The notes below the pieces were generated by a model that made no database searches, had not been told where the DNA came from, and saw only the letters and a list, made by a program, of their open reading frames with translations. From Bacteroidia bacterium (lineage in GTDB: Bacteria; Bacteroidota; Bacteroidia; Flavobacteriales; Flavobacteriaceae): DNA of 64,000 bases. The stretch lies in assembly GCA_030430385.1 (NCBI GenBank), contig JAUIFO010000014.1, positions 1-64,000 of the forward strand. The letters run 5' to 3'. How positions within the stretch are numbered: the first letter of the stretch is position 1; every line of letters begins with the position of its first letter. Shown piece by piece: positions 46,259 to 56,400 of the stretch. Position numbers and translations under genes: made by a program.

Positions 46259-48658
46259 ATGGCTAAGAAAAAAACCAAAACTAAAAGCAAAACTAAAGCC
46301 ACACCAAAACTTAAAAAACCTAGCTTTAAATTATCTAGTCAGCAAAAGCTGATTTTTGGTAGTTTATTGATTATTTTGGGTGTCTTATTATTTATTGCCT
46401 TTTTATCGTTTTTCTTTACTGGACAAGCCGATCAAAGTACAATTTCTGAATTTACCTCACGAGATGTTGAAACTCAAAACTGGCTCAACAAACTTGGCGC
46501 TTGGGTTAGTGATTTGTTTATAAATAGAGGCTTTGGAATTGCGTCATTCATTTTTTCTGGTTTGATCTTTCTTTCTGGTGTGTATGTCACTTTAGATATT
46601 AACAAAGCGCGTTTAAGACGCCATTGGATTTGGGGAACTTTAATTGTGGTTTGGCTGTCTATATTTTTTGGGTTTTTCTCTCATAAATTTGATACACTTG
46701 GTGGTGTTATCGGATTTGAAATGAATAGCTTCTTTCAAGATTATATTGGAAAGATTGGCACCATGCTCCTACTCGTTTTTATTTTGATTGTGTATTTAGC
46801 CATTCGTTTTAAAGTGACTGGGCAAACATTTGTAGCACTTTTCAAAAAGGCAAACAACGAGTTTAAAAGCGAAATGAGTCAGGTGTCTTCAACTGAAGAT
46901 GATGATCTAGTTGTTCCATTAGATAATGATTTAACTGCTGAAGCTGAAGACATCAAATCTGCTTTTGAATTACATGTTGAAGATTCTAAACCTACAATAG
47001 AAAAACATTCAGTATCTGAGCCTGTTACTAAAACGCCTACAGTTGAAATTTCTAAACCTGAGCCTGAGCCTGAATTAGACATTGAAATTAAAACGGTTGA
47101 AGAAGAAGTTTCAGAAACAGATAATTTATCGAATAAACTGGTTGAGGATTTTGGACAATTTGACCCAACTCTTGAATTGAGCAAGTTTGAGTTTCCGCCT
47201 TTAGACCTATTAAAAAAATACGATACTGAAGGCATTACCATCAATCAAGAAGAGCTTGAAGAAAACAAGAATCGTATTGTTGAAACCTTAAACAATTACA
47301 AAATAGGTATTGCTAGCATCAAAGCTACCATTGGTCCAACAGTAACCTTATATGAGATTGTTCCAGAAGCAGGTGTTCGTATTTCAAAGATCAAAAACCT
47401 CGAAGATGATATTGCATTGTCACTTTCTGCTTTAGGAATTAGAATTATTGCACCAATTCCAGGAAAAGGAACGATTGGTATTGAAGTTCCAAATAAGAAC
47501 TCAACGATTGTTTCAATGCGTTCTGTGATTGCATCGCAAAAGTTCCAAAAATCTGAAATGGAATTACCAATAGCTTTTGGAAAAACCATTAGCAATGAAA
47601 CTATGGTTGTTGACTTGGCAAAAATGCCACACTTACTTATGGCTGGTGCTACTGGACAAGGAAAGTCAGTTGGTTTAAATGCTGTACTAACCTCATTACT
47701 ATACAAAAAGCATCCTGCCGAAGTAAAGTTTGTGTTAGTCGATCCTAAAAAGGTGGAACTAACCTTATTTAACAAAATTGAGCGACACTATCTTGCTAAG
47801 CTTCCTGATAGTGAAGATGCTATTATTACCGACAATACTAAAGTGATCAATACTTTAAACTCACTATGTATTGAAATGGACAACCGTTACGAGATGTTGA
47901 AAAACGCCATGTGTCGTAACATTAAAGAATACAATGCCAAGTTTAAAGCCAGAAAGTTAAATCCTAATGATGGTCATCATTTTTTACCTTACATCGTTTT
48001 AGTAGTTGACGAGTTTGCCGATTTAATTATGACTGCTGGTAAAGAAGTAGAAACACCTATTGCGCGTTTAGCGCAATTAGCACGTGCTATTGGTATTCAT
48101 TTAATTATTGCTACGCAGCGTCCATCAGTAAACGTAATTACTGGTATTATCAAAGCCAATTTCCCAGCACGTATTGCTTTTAGAGTGACTTCAAAAATAG
48201 ATTCAAGAACTATTCTAGATGGTTCTGGAGCAGACCAACTTATTGGTCGTGGCGATATGTTGTACACGCAAGGCAATGACATTATTAGAATACAATGTGC
48301 CTTTGTAGACACACCTGAGGTAGAAAAGATAACAGAATTTATTGGTGCTCAAAAAGCTTATCCTGAAGCTTATCAATTACCAGAATATGTTGGTGAAGAA
48401 AGTGGCACAAGTCTTGATAATAATATTGAAGATAGAGATAAGTTATTTAGAGAAGCTGCTGAGATTATTGTTACGGCACAACAAGGTTCAGCATCACTCT
48501 TACAACGTAAACTTAAATTAGGCTATAACAGAGCTGGCCGACTTATTGATCAATTAGAAGCTGCTGGTATTGTTGGAGGTTTTGAAGGCAGTAAGGCAAG
48601 ACAAGTTTTGGTACCAGACCTCGTTGCTCTGGATCAATTATTGGCAAACGAATCGTAA
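46259..48658 (+). CDS. ftsK: DNA translocase FtsK
   Basis: Starting at the ATG at 46259 the protein has 799 residues. About four transmembrane helices occupy the first 190 residues. An acidic Pro/Glu-rich linker follows (about 200-310), then the ATPase motor with Walker A GATGQGKSVGLN and Walker B VVDEFADLIM. The C-terminal gamma winged helix begins at SASLLQRKLKLGYNRAGRLIDQLE and reads DNA polarity sequences. FtsK moves chromosomal DNA to the dif site and links chromosome resolution to division. An upstream in-frame TTG at 46235 was rejected because it lies inside the promoter. Confidence 0.96.
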   Translation: MAKKKTKTKSKTKATPKLKKPSFKLSSQQKLIFGSLLIILGVLLFIAFLSFFFTGQADQSTISEFTSRDVETQNWLNKLGAWVSDLFINRGFGIASFIFSGLIFLSGVYVTLDINKARLRRHWIWGTLIVVWLSIFFGFFSHKFDTLGGVIGFEMNSFFQDYIGKIGTMLLLVFILIVYLAIRFKVTGQTFVALFKKANNEFKSEMSQVSSTEDDDLVVPLDNDLTAEAEDIKSAFELHVEDSKPTIEKHSVSEPVTKTPTVEISKPEPEPELDIEIKTVEEEVSETDNLSNKLVEDFGQFDPTLELSKFEFPPLDLLKKYDTEGITINQEELEENKNRIVETLNNYKIGIASIKATIGPTVTLYEIVPEAGVRISKIKNLEDDIALSLSALGIRIIAPIPGKGTIGIEVPNKNSTIVSMRSVIASQKFQKSEMELPIAFGKTISNETMVVDLAKMPHLLMAGATGQGKSVGLNAVLTSLLYKKHPAEVKFVLVDPKKVELTLFNKIERHYLAKLPDSEDAIITDNTKVINTLNSLCIEMDNRYEMLKNAMCRNIKEYNAKFKARKLNPNDGHHFLPYIVLVVDEFADLIMTAGKEVETPIARLAQLARAIGIHLIIATQRPSVNVITGIIKANFPARIAFRVTSKIDSRTILDGSGADQLIGRGDMLYTQGNDIIRIQCAFVDTPEVEKITEFIGAQKAYPEAYQLPEYVGEESGTSLDNNIEDRDKLFREAAEIIVTAQQGSASLLQRKLKLGYNRAGRLIDQLEAAGIVGGFEGSKARQVLVPDLVALDQLLANES

Positions 48659-48688
48659 TTTTTAGATATAGAAACAACCTATTTAACG

Positions 48689-49330
48689 ATGAAATATATT
48701 ATAACATTAGTATTAACTTTATTAGTTACAACTGGCTTTTCGCAAAATGCTTCAGAAGCAGAAACACTTTTAAACGATGTGTATGACAAAACGAAATCTT
48801 ATGATAACATTGCTATAGATTTCAAATACGTTTTACAAAACACCAATGAGAATATCAATCAAGAAACTCGAGGTGATGTTGTGATGGAAGGTGATAAATA
48901 CCTGTTAAACATCTTAGGTATTACTAGAATGTATGATGGTAAAACATTGTACACCATTAGTCCTGAAGATGAAGAAGTTACTATTTCTTCAGAAAACACA
49001 GAAGACGAAAACACCATAACACCAAGCAAGATGTTATCGTTCTATAAGGAAGGGTATACCTACAGCATGGATATTGTTCAAAGCGTAAGAGGTCGTAAAA
49101 TTCAGTATGTGAAACTTAATCCTATTGATACAAATTCTGAGATCAAAGAAGTTTTACTTGGTATTGATGCCAATACAAAACATATTTACAATCTTATTGA
49201 AATTGGAAAAAACGGTACAAAAACAACCTTAACTGTTAATTCTTTTAAAACGAACGAACCCATTTCAAAAACCTTATTTACATTTGACGAAAGTAAATAT
49301 GGAGACTATTACATCAATAGGCTCGATTAG
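48689..49330 (+). CDS. LolA-like outer-membrane lipoprotein carrier
   Basis: The 213-residue protein has a signal peptide (about 1-18). A LolA-type half-barrel follows, with YDNIAIDFKYVLQN, EGDKYLLNILGITRMYDGKTLYTISPEDEEV and FTFDESKYG strands. It should carry lipoproteins across the periplasm from the inner to the outer membrane. The family is divergent in Bacteroidota, so this is a fold-level call. It lies 30 bases after ftsK and 14 before the LptF/G gene, an operon seen in several flavobacteria (recollection). Confidence 0.86.
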   Translation: MKYIITLVLTLLVTTGFSQNASEAETLLNDVYDKTKSYDNIAIDFKYVLQNTNENINQETRGDVVMEGDKYLLNILGITRMYDGKTLYTISPEDEEVTISSENTEDENTITPSKMLSFYKEGYTYSMDIVQSVRGRKIQYVKLNPIDTNSEIKEVLLGIDANTKHIYNLIEIGKNGTKTTLTVNSFKTNEPISKTLFTFDESKYGDYYINRLD

Positions 49331-49344
49331 GCTAAAAACCATCA

Positions 49345-51696
49345 ATGAAAATATTAGATAGGTACATATTAAAGACCTACTTAAAAACTTTTTTGAGCGT
49401 GTTTGTAATACTCATGCTCATTTTTGTTTTACAATCTATTTGGCTATACATTAGCGAGTTAGCTGGTAAAGACTTAGCACCTTCGGTGATTTTGAAGTTT
49501 TTATTATATGTAACGCCTACATTGATTCCTCTCATTTTACCGCTTACAGTGCTGCTTGCTTCTATAATGGTTTTTGGGCAGTTTGCAGAAAACTATGAGT
49601 TTGCCGCTATGAAGTCGACAGGAATTTCACTTCAACGTGCAATGAAGAGTTTAAGCATCTTCATTCTTATTTTAGGTGTTGGCTGTTTTATCTTTTCTAA
49701 TAATGTCATTCCTTGGGCTAATTATAACTTTTATAACCTTCGGAAAAACATTGCCAAGGTTCAGCCTGCTATGGCTATTGCTGAAGGTCAATTTAATGAC
49801 ATTGGTGACTACAATATTAAAGTTGAAAAGAAAAGTGGAGAAAAAGGTCAGTTTTTAGAGCATGTTGTGATTCATAAAAAAGGCGCACAGCGCTCAGGAA
49901 ACACAACTGTAATCATTTCAAAAACAGGTGAGTTAAAGAGTAATCCTGATTCAAACATTCTTCAATTAGTACTATTTGAAGGTCATTATTACGAAGAAAT
50001 ATTCAATAAAAAACCAAAAGACCGTTCAAAAAAACCACATGCTAAGAGTTATTTTGAAGAGTATACCATTAATGTGGATTTAGAAGGCCTGAATGATGTA
50101 GATATTGATGACAAGAGTTACGACAACAGGTATAATATGCTTGATATTAGCAGTTTAAATTACACCATCGACAGTCTTTACAAGAAGAAATCTGATAATC
50201 TAAAAACATTTTCAAAAACCTTGTATGGGCGATCTATGTTTGAAAATTTATATGAGGACAAAGAAGTAGACACCGATTCTGTTTTTGATGGTAATATTTT
50301 TAGTATTTATACCGGCAAACAAAATGTACAAATTTTAAACCTTGCCAAAAACACAGCATCAAGCACGAAGCAAATCATTAAGGCCAACAAGAAAAATGTT
50401 TCAGGATCTACCAAATGGCTTAGCAAGCACGTGATTTCACTTCATGAAAAATACATTTTGGGAATTGCTTGTATTATTTTGTTTTTCGTAGGTGCTCCAC
50501 TTGGCGCTTTAATTAGAAAAGGTGGTATAGGATTACCATTGGTTATCGCAATTCTTTTATTCTTAACCTATCATTTTATTGGAATTTTTGCAAAAAACAG
50601 TTCTTTAGATGGTACCTTAAATCCTGCATTCGCAACGTGGCTTTCAACATTAATTATGCTTCCGCTAAGTATCTATTTAACGAGTAGAGCTACAAAAGAC
50701 AGACCATTATTTGAGTCGGAAGGACTTCTTGAACCTCTAAAACGTTTATTTGGCATTAAAAGCAAGACATTGGTATTTAACACCAATCGTTTAGATCATT
50801 CTTCTCAGGAATATTTTGCATTAGAACAATATGACAACAACAAGCTTATAGACGTTGTCAAACATTATAGACAATATGATTACAGCATAGAGTATAAAAA
50901 CTCTGCACTTTCCATTCTTGAAACTCGAGGAATAACGCAACAGCAGCTTAAGTTCTCGGGAAATCTTACAGATTATGGTTATGAGGAATCGTTGCGATTA
51001 AAATATTCTTATGAAGAAAATTCCAAATTAGCATTTATACTTTACTTTTTCACATTAATACTAGTGTTGCCTGGTGCAATTTTAAGAAACAATGGTTATC
51101 CTACTCTTGGCCAAGGGCTTTTAGTTACTGGAATTATTATTGGTGTCTTTTATTTGTTTGCATTGATCAAGTCTTTTGTAGATGTTTCCAATCTCTACAA
51201 ACAACTTGAAAAGAAAACAATTTCTAATGCAGTACTGTTTGTGCTGTTAGGATTGCCTCTTTATATGCTATTCTATTTTATTCAGAAGAAGCGTATCAAT
51301 GAAGATTTAAAAGTGGTTAAAAACAATACAAAGGCTGAAAACAAAAGTAAGGTTTCCGATATTGCAGGACTACATAATGCTTTAGAGCAATACAATACAT
51401 ATGCAAAGTTTGCACTTATCAGTTTTTATTTAGAAATTATATTACTTATACTTCACTTTGTTTTTAAAAATAATGCCTTACCTCCTGCAGCTTCAGCGTC
51501 TCTGGAGCTTTCAATAATTTCTGGTAGTATCAGTTTAGTGTATCAAATTATTTCTAGTTTAAATTTCATGTCTCTCTATCGTCTTATCAATAGAAACAAC
51601 AAACATCATTTGCTCTTTACAATTCTGGGCTTTATCGTTTACCCTATTGTATTTTTCAAAAGAAAACATAAAATATCTGAAGACGTTTCAGCATAG
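49345..51696 (+). CDS. LptF/LptG-family lipopolysaccharide-export permease, long form
   Basis: The first half of the 783-residue protein is the YjgP/YjgQ permease: an N-terminal pair of helices with LDRYILKTYLKTFLSVF, ENYEFAAMKSTGISLQRAM, a large periplasmic beta-jellyroll (about 120-350) and a second helix group (about 370-440). The C-terminal 300 residues add four or more further membrane helices that the 360-residue E. coli LptF and LptG lack. It should move lipopolysaccharide from the inner membrane toward the Lpt bridge. The added part is unexplained. Which of LptF or LptG it replaces cannot be told. Confidence 0.88.
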   Translation: MKILDRYILKTYLKTFLSVFVILMLIFVLQSIWLYISELAGKDLAPSVILKFLLYVTPTLIPLILPLTVLLASIMVFGQFAENYEFAAMKSTGISLQRAMKSLSIFILILGVGCFIFSNNVIPWANYNFYNLRKNIAKVQPAMAIAEGQFNDIGDYNIKVEKKSGEKGQFLEHVVIHKKGAQRSGNTTVIISKTGELKSNPDSNILQLVLFEGHYYEEIFNKKPKDRSKKPHAKSYFEEYTINVDLEGLNDVDIDDKSYDNRYNMLDISSLNYTIDSLYKKKSDNLKTFSKTLYGRSMFENLYEDKEVDTDSVFDGNIFSIYTGKQNVQILNLAKNTASSTKQIIKANKKNVSGSTKWLSKHVISLHEKYILGIACIILFFVGAPLGALIRKGGIGLPLVIAILLFLTYHFIGIFAKNSSLDGTLNPAFATWLSTLIMLPLSIYLTSRATKDRPLFESEGLLEPLKRLFGIKSKTLVFNTNRLDHSSQEYFALEQYDNNKLIDVVKHYRQYDYSIEYKNSALSILETRGITQQQLKFSGNLTDYGYEESLRLKYSYEENSKLAFILYFFTLILVLPGAILRNNGYPTLGQGLLVTGIIIGVFYLFALIKSFVDVSNLYKQLEKKTISNAVLFVLLGLPLYMLFYFIQKKRINEDLKVVKNNTKAENKSKVSDIAGLHNALEQYNTYAKFALISFYLEIILLILHFVFKNNALPPAASASLELSIISGSISLVYQIISSLNFMSLYRLINRNNKHHLLFTILGFIVYPIVFFKRKHKISEDVSA

Positions 51697-51709
51697 AAAA
51701 AATAAGCCA

Positions 51710-51717
51710 TATCTTTG
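51710..51717 (+). promoter_or_regulatory. -7 promoter box for ribB
   Basis: TATCTTTG is an exact TAnnTTTG match, 18 bases before the ATG at 51735. The gap leaves no room for an FMN riboswitch. Confidence 0.55.
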
Positions 51718-51734
51718 TACTTTAATACATCGTT

Positions 51735-52895
51735 ATGCTTACTACAATGTCTGAAACAAAGTCTTCATCACACATTCAATTAGATACTATTGAAGCTGCA
51801 ATTGCAGATATCAAAAATGGAAAAATCATTATTGTTGTTGATGATGAAAACCGTGAAAATGAAGGTGATTTTCTTGCAGCTGCTGAAGCAGTTACTCCAG
51901 AAATGATCAATTTTATGGCCACAAATGGTCGTGGTTTAATTTGTGCGCCTTTAACTGAAAGTAGATGCAAGGCATTAGAGCTTAATATGATGGTGAATAA
52001 TAACACCGATCCTATGGAAACTGCATTTACAGTTTCAGTTGATTTAAGAGGAAATGGTGTTACTACAGGTATTTCAGCAAGCGATAGAGCAAAAACGATC
52101 AAAGCGCTTATTGATAAAAGCACTAAGCCTTTTGAATTGGCAAGACCTGGACATATTTTCCCTTTGGTAGCGAAAGATGGTGGTGTTTTAAGACGTACAG
52201 GACACACTGAAGCTGCTATTGATTTTGCGAGATTAGCAGGATTAGAACCAGCAGGTGTTATTGTAGAAATCATGAATGAGGATGGTACTATGGCACGTTT
52301 ACCTCAGCTTATGGAAGTTGCCAAAAAGTTTGATTTAAAGATTGTTTCAATTGAAGATTTGGTAGCTTACCGAATGGAACACGACTCATTAATTGAGAAA
52401 AAAGAAGATTTTAATATCGAAACACGTTTTGGAAGTTTTCGTTTAAGAGCTTACCAACAAACTACTAACAATCAAATACATATAGCTTTAACAAAAGGAC
52501 ATTGGACTTCAAGCGAACCTGTCTTAACACGTGTAAATGCTACTTTAGTTAATAATGATATTTTAGGCACTCTTACCAACAACGCGGATAAGAAATTAGA
52601 CGACATGTTTAAGGTCATTAATAACGAAGGTAAAGGTGCTATTGTATTTATCAATCAGCAGTCGCAATCTATGAATCTCTTAAAACGATTACATCTATTA
52701 AGAGATGCACAGGTTGAAGGTGACGTTGCAAAAGCGCCAAGAATTGAAATGGACTCCAAGGATTTTGGTATTGGAGCCCAAATTCTTCATGATTTGAACA
52801 TTCACAAAATCAAATTGATTTCCAACAGCCAACAAACCAAACGTGTTGGTATGATTGGCTATGGACTTGAGATTGTGGATTATGTGACGTATTAA
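51735..52895 (+). CDS. ribB: 3,4-dihydroxy-2-butanone 4-phosphate synthase with degenerate GTP cyclohydrolase II half
   Basis: The 386-residue protein contains two halves. Residues about 15-215 are an intact DHBP synthase: DDENRENEGDF, TNGRGLICAPL, TGISASDRAKT, HIFPLVAKDGGVL and GHTEAAIDFARLAG. It makes the four-carbon precursor of riboflavin. Residues about 220-386 correspond to GTP cyclohydrolase II, but the zinc cysteines are absent and the QEGRGIG loop is replaced by NQQSQSM, so that activity is probably lost; only GIGAQIL and YGLEIV survive. The start may instead be 51747. A -7 box 18 bases upstream gives a leader too short for a riboswitch. Its stop overlaps the convergent gene at TTAA. 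Confidence 0.93.
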   Translation: MLTTMSETKSSSHIQLDTIEAAIADIKNGKIIIVVDDENRENEGDFLAAAEAVTPEMINFMATNGRGLICAPLTESRCKALELNMMVNNNTDPMETAFTVSVDLRGNGVTTGISASDRAKTIKALIDKSTKPFELARPGHIFPLVAKDGGVLRRTGHTEAAIDFARLAGLEPAGVIVEIMNEDGTMARLPQLMEVAKKFDLKIVSIEDLVAYRMEHDSLIEKKEDFNIETRFGSFRLRAYQQTTNNQIHIALTKGHWTSSEPVLTRVNATLVNNDILGTLTNNADKKLDDMFKVINNEGKGAIVFINQQSQSMNLLKRLHLLRDAQVEGDVAKAPRIEMDSKDFGIGAQILHDLNIHKIKLISNSQQTKRVGMIGYGLEIVDYVTY

Positions 52896-53443
52896 AACTC
52901 GCTCAAACTGGTCTCAGAGTTTTGAATATTTAAATTAAGATCTCCTCTAACAGAATTAGGTGTTCCCGATTCACCACCAAAATCTCTTACAAAGAATGAA
53001 AATGTTCCAGAATCGGTAGTATTATCTGGAAGATCTCTTGTTCTAAAAGTACCTGAAAGAATTGCTCCAGTTTTTGGATCTGACACATCTCCGAACCATT
53101 CTACCATGCGAAGTGCAGAAAGATCTCTGATATCCCATGAATCAAAAGGAAATTCTGGAGACAAGAACTCTAGTTGACTATTATCTCCAAGTTGCCATTG
53201 TATAGCAGCTACACCACCTTGATCGGCACCTGAGTACGTGAAACGATATTCTGTTCTTCCTCTCAAATTGAGTTGCATACTTGAGAAATCATCATCTTGA
53301 GTAAAGGTGTGCGTAAATCCATCACCACTTATTTCAAATGAAAATGTTGGAGGTGTTGTATCTACCTCTGGAATTTCAGTATCACAAGACATTGCAAGAC
53401 AGATAATAAAAAATAATACGAAAGTAATCTTTTGTTTTTTCAT
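52892..53443 (-). CDS. Hypothetical lipoprotein
   Basis: The 183-residue protein has a lipobox at about residue 20 (LAMSCDTE). The mature part is beta-rich, with TPPTFSFEISGDGF and a FSFFVRDFGG strand, and no family I recognise. It is last in a three-gene minus-strand operon of exported proteins (gap of 12 bases from the fibre gene), suggesting it sits with the fibre on the cell surface or helps place it. Its stop overlaps the ribB stop (TTAA). Confidence 0.72.
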   Translation of the reverse strand: MKKQKITFVLFFIICLAMSCDTEIPEVDTTPPTFSFEISGDGFTHTFTQDDDFSSMQLNLRGRTEYRFTYSGADQGGVAAIQWQLGDNSQLEFLSPEFPFDSWDIRDLSALRMVEWFGDVSDPKTGAILSGTFRTRDLPDNTTDSGTFSFFVRDFGGESGTPNSVRGDLNLNIQNSETSLSEF

Positions 53444-53455
53444 GATTTATTGATT

Positions 53456-56400
53456 TTAATTAGTATTCTTTGTTTCCAAAGCTTCTATTCTAGCCTCTAA
53501 GGCTTTATATATTTCAAGTTTACGCTCAAGTTGTTCTATATCTTGCTGTTGTTGATGAATTGCATTTATTAAAATAGGAATTAGCTCAGTATAGTTAACA
53601 CTCATAGTTTGTTGTTCATCATCGTCTAGGAGAACCAATTCAGGAATAATTTCTTGAACCTCCTGAGCAATTAACCCAAAGCTTTTATGATCTGTTTCTG
53701 GTCTATGTTTCCAATGGTATTGCTTTGGCTTTAAATTCAATATTTCTGTGATGCCATAAGGCAATGTTTCTATATTCTTTTTAAGGCGCTTATCACTGGT
53801 ATGTACTACTGCTCCTCCAACTCTCACATTTCCACCATCGTTTTGTAAATACAAGTCAGAAGTAGATCCATTATTTCGAGCCATAATTTCATTGGTATCC
53901 ATAGAAATATTAACACCTGTAGCATCTCCTAAAACAAATAAGCCATGATTGGTTAGAGAGGTATCTAAATTTCCAGCAACATGTAACCGCGTTACAGGAG
54001 TCGCTGTACTTATTCCTATATTATCTGCAAAATAATTTGCTGTTCCACCAAAACCCCAACTAAAATAGGTGCCATTATACCACAAAGCCTCTGCACCATT
54101 AACTCTCATTGCAACACCTGTAGCAATACCTTCATTAAAATTAGCTTCTCCAGCTACTGAAAATGCATAATCAGGCGTTGCTGTTCTAACACCTACTCTA
54201 TTGGCACTAGCATCCATTCTAAATGTGCTTCCATCCATCACAACATCACCATTATTATCCGACTGAATAAACAATGTACTATTTGTATTTGTAATAATTT
54301 CATTTCCGTCTAAGCGTAAAGAATTAGAGATTTCTAAACCACCACTGCCAGCAGTACCACTTGCATCATTAGTAGCCGTGATTTCAGTCCTTCCATTAAT
54401 CCGTAATAAATCGTTACCAAACTCCCCATAAACCAAAGCATTGTTAGCATCAGCATTTGAATTTGCTATATATAACTTATCACTACCATTTTCATTTGAA
54501 CCTGCTTCATTTCCAATTAACACATTATAACTACCCGTACAATTTATTCCTGCACTATAACCAATTACAGTATTATGAACACCTGAATTAAATCTAAGCG
54601 CCTGACTGCCAATGGCAACATTATTACCTGTATTTAAGTTTTGATATAATGCTTCAAAACCGATCGCTACATTACCAGAGCCTCCGAAACTATTATATAA
54701 AGATGATATTCCAATCGCAACATTAGAATGACCTGAAATATTAGAAAACATAGCTTCACTTCCTAAAGCTACATTTCCAATGCCTGTTTGATTAGCGCTC
54801 ATTGCAAAAGCTCCTAAAGACGTATTACCAAAACCAGTTGTAGTACTATTCATAGACCAAGAGCCTACAGCTGTGTTAAACGTTCCATCAGTATTTGAGG
54901 CAAGTGAATAATTTCCAATTGCTGTGTTATAAGAACTTGTCGTATTATCTGATAAAGCCGCATAACCTAGTGCTGTATTTTCAGTGCCAGTTGTATTATT
55001 AATTAATGCACCAGCACCCACTGCACTATTATAATCTGCAGTATTATTTAAAAGCGCTTGAGAACCAATAGCCGTATTATTACTACCAGAAGTATTAGAT
55101 TGTAGAGCATTATTTCCTAATGCCGTATTACTTGAACCTGATGTATTAGCCGTTAAAGTACTATCACCTATAGACACGTTGTTGTTACCATCAATGTTGC
55201 TTTGTAAAGTTCTATTTCCAATAGCTATGTTTTGCTCTCCATTAGTATTGTTTTGCATTGAAAATGGCCCTATTCCTATATTATATAAGGTTGATCCACT
55301 ATCATTCTGGCCAGCTGATTGCCCCAGAAAAATAGAATTGTTTCCTGCATTGGTTTTTCCATCTGAGAGATTATTGATGCTGTCATCATCTATATCAGAA
55401 AAAAATTGCCAAATAAGTTGACCAAACCCATTATTTGCTAATACTTGTCCAGCCGAACCTCCTGAAGTAGGAAAGCTATAAGCACCATTAATATCAAGCG
55501 TACCATTAATTTGAAGGAAGTCATTATCAAACTCTCCATAAATTAACGGTGTTGATGTACTGCTTTCAATATAGAGTTTATTATTTCCAGTTTCTGCGAA
55601 TCCAGCATTATAACCCAAAAACACATTATTGCTTCCAGTAGAAACTGAACTACCTGCACTAACTCCTAATGCGACGTTTTGACTACCTGTTGTTATACTT
55701 CTCAAAGCAGAGTAACCCATTCCTGTATTTTCACTTCCAGAAGAACTACTGTACAAAGATTCAAAACCAATTGAAGTATTATTACTTCCCGTAATATTTA
55801 ATCGTAAACTACTTGCTCCTATTGCTGTATTATTACTTGAAGTCGTATTAAACCTTAATGCACTATTACCAACAGCAACATTACTTAATCCTTCTGTATT
55901 CTCCTGAAGCGATAAAGCTCCTACTCCAATATTATCAAATCCTATGGTATTATTTTGTAATGATTGCCTACCTAATGCAGTATTGTTTGATCCTGTTGTA
56001 TTTTCAAATAGAGCGGCATAACCTAATGCTGTATTTCGGTTTCCAACAGTAGTATTTGATAATGTAAAAGCTCCAATTCCTGTGTTCTCACTTGAAGACG
56101 CAAAATATAACGCTAAATATCCAATACCTGTATTATAATTCCCTGTAGTATTATTTAGCAGCGTTCTAGAGCCTAAAGCCGTATTAGCAGTACCTGTTGT
56201 AGAATTGATTAATGATTGAAAACCAATACCTATATTTCTATTATCAGTTTGATCATCATTTTGACCTGCATTAATACCTAAAAAAACTGAAGAACCATCA
56301 TCTGTTCCGTCGTTATCAGATTTCCCATCAATGAGGTCATCAATTTTCTCTACTCCATTTCCTATTGGCAACCAAGCTGTACTGCCATGATTATAGTAGT

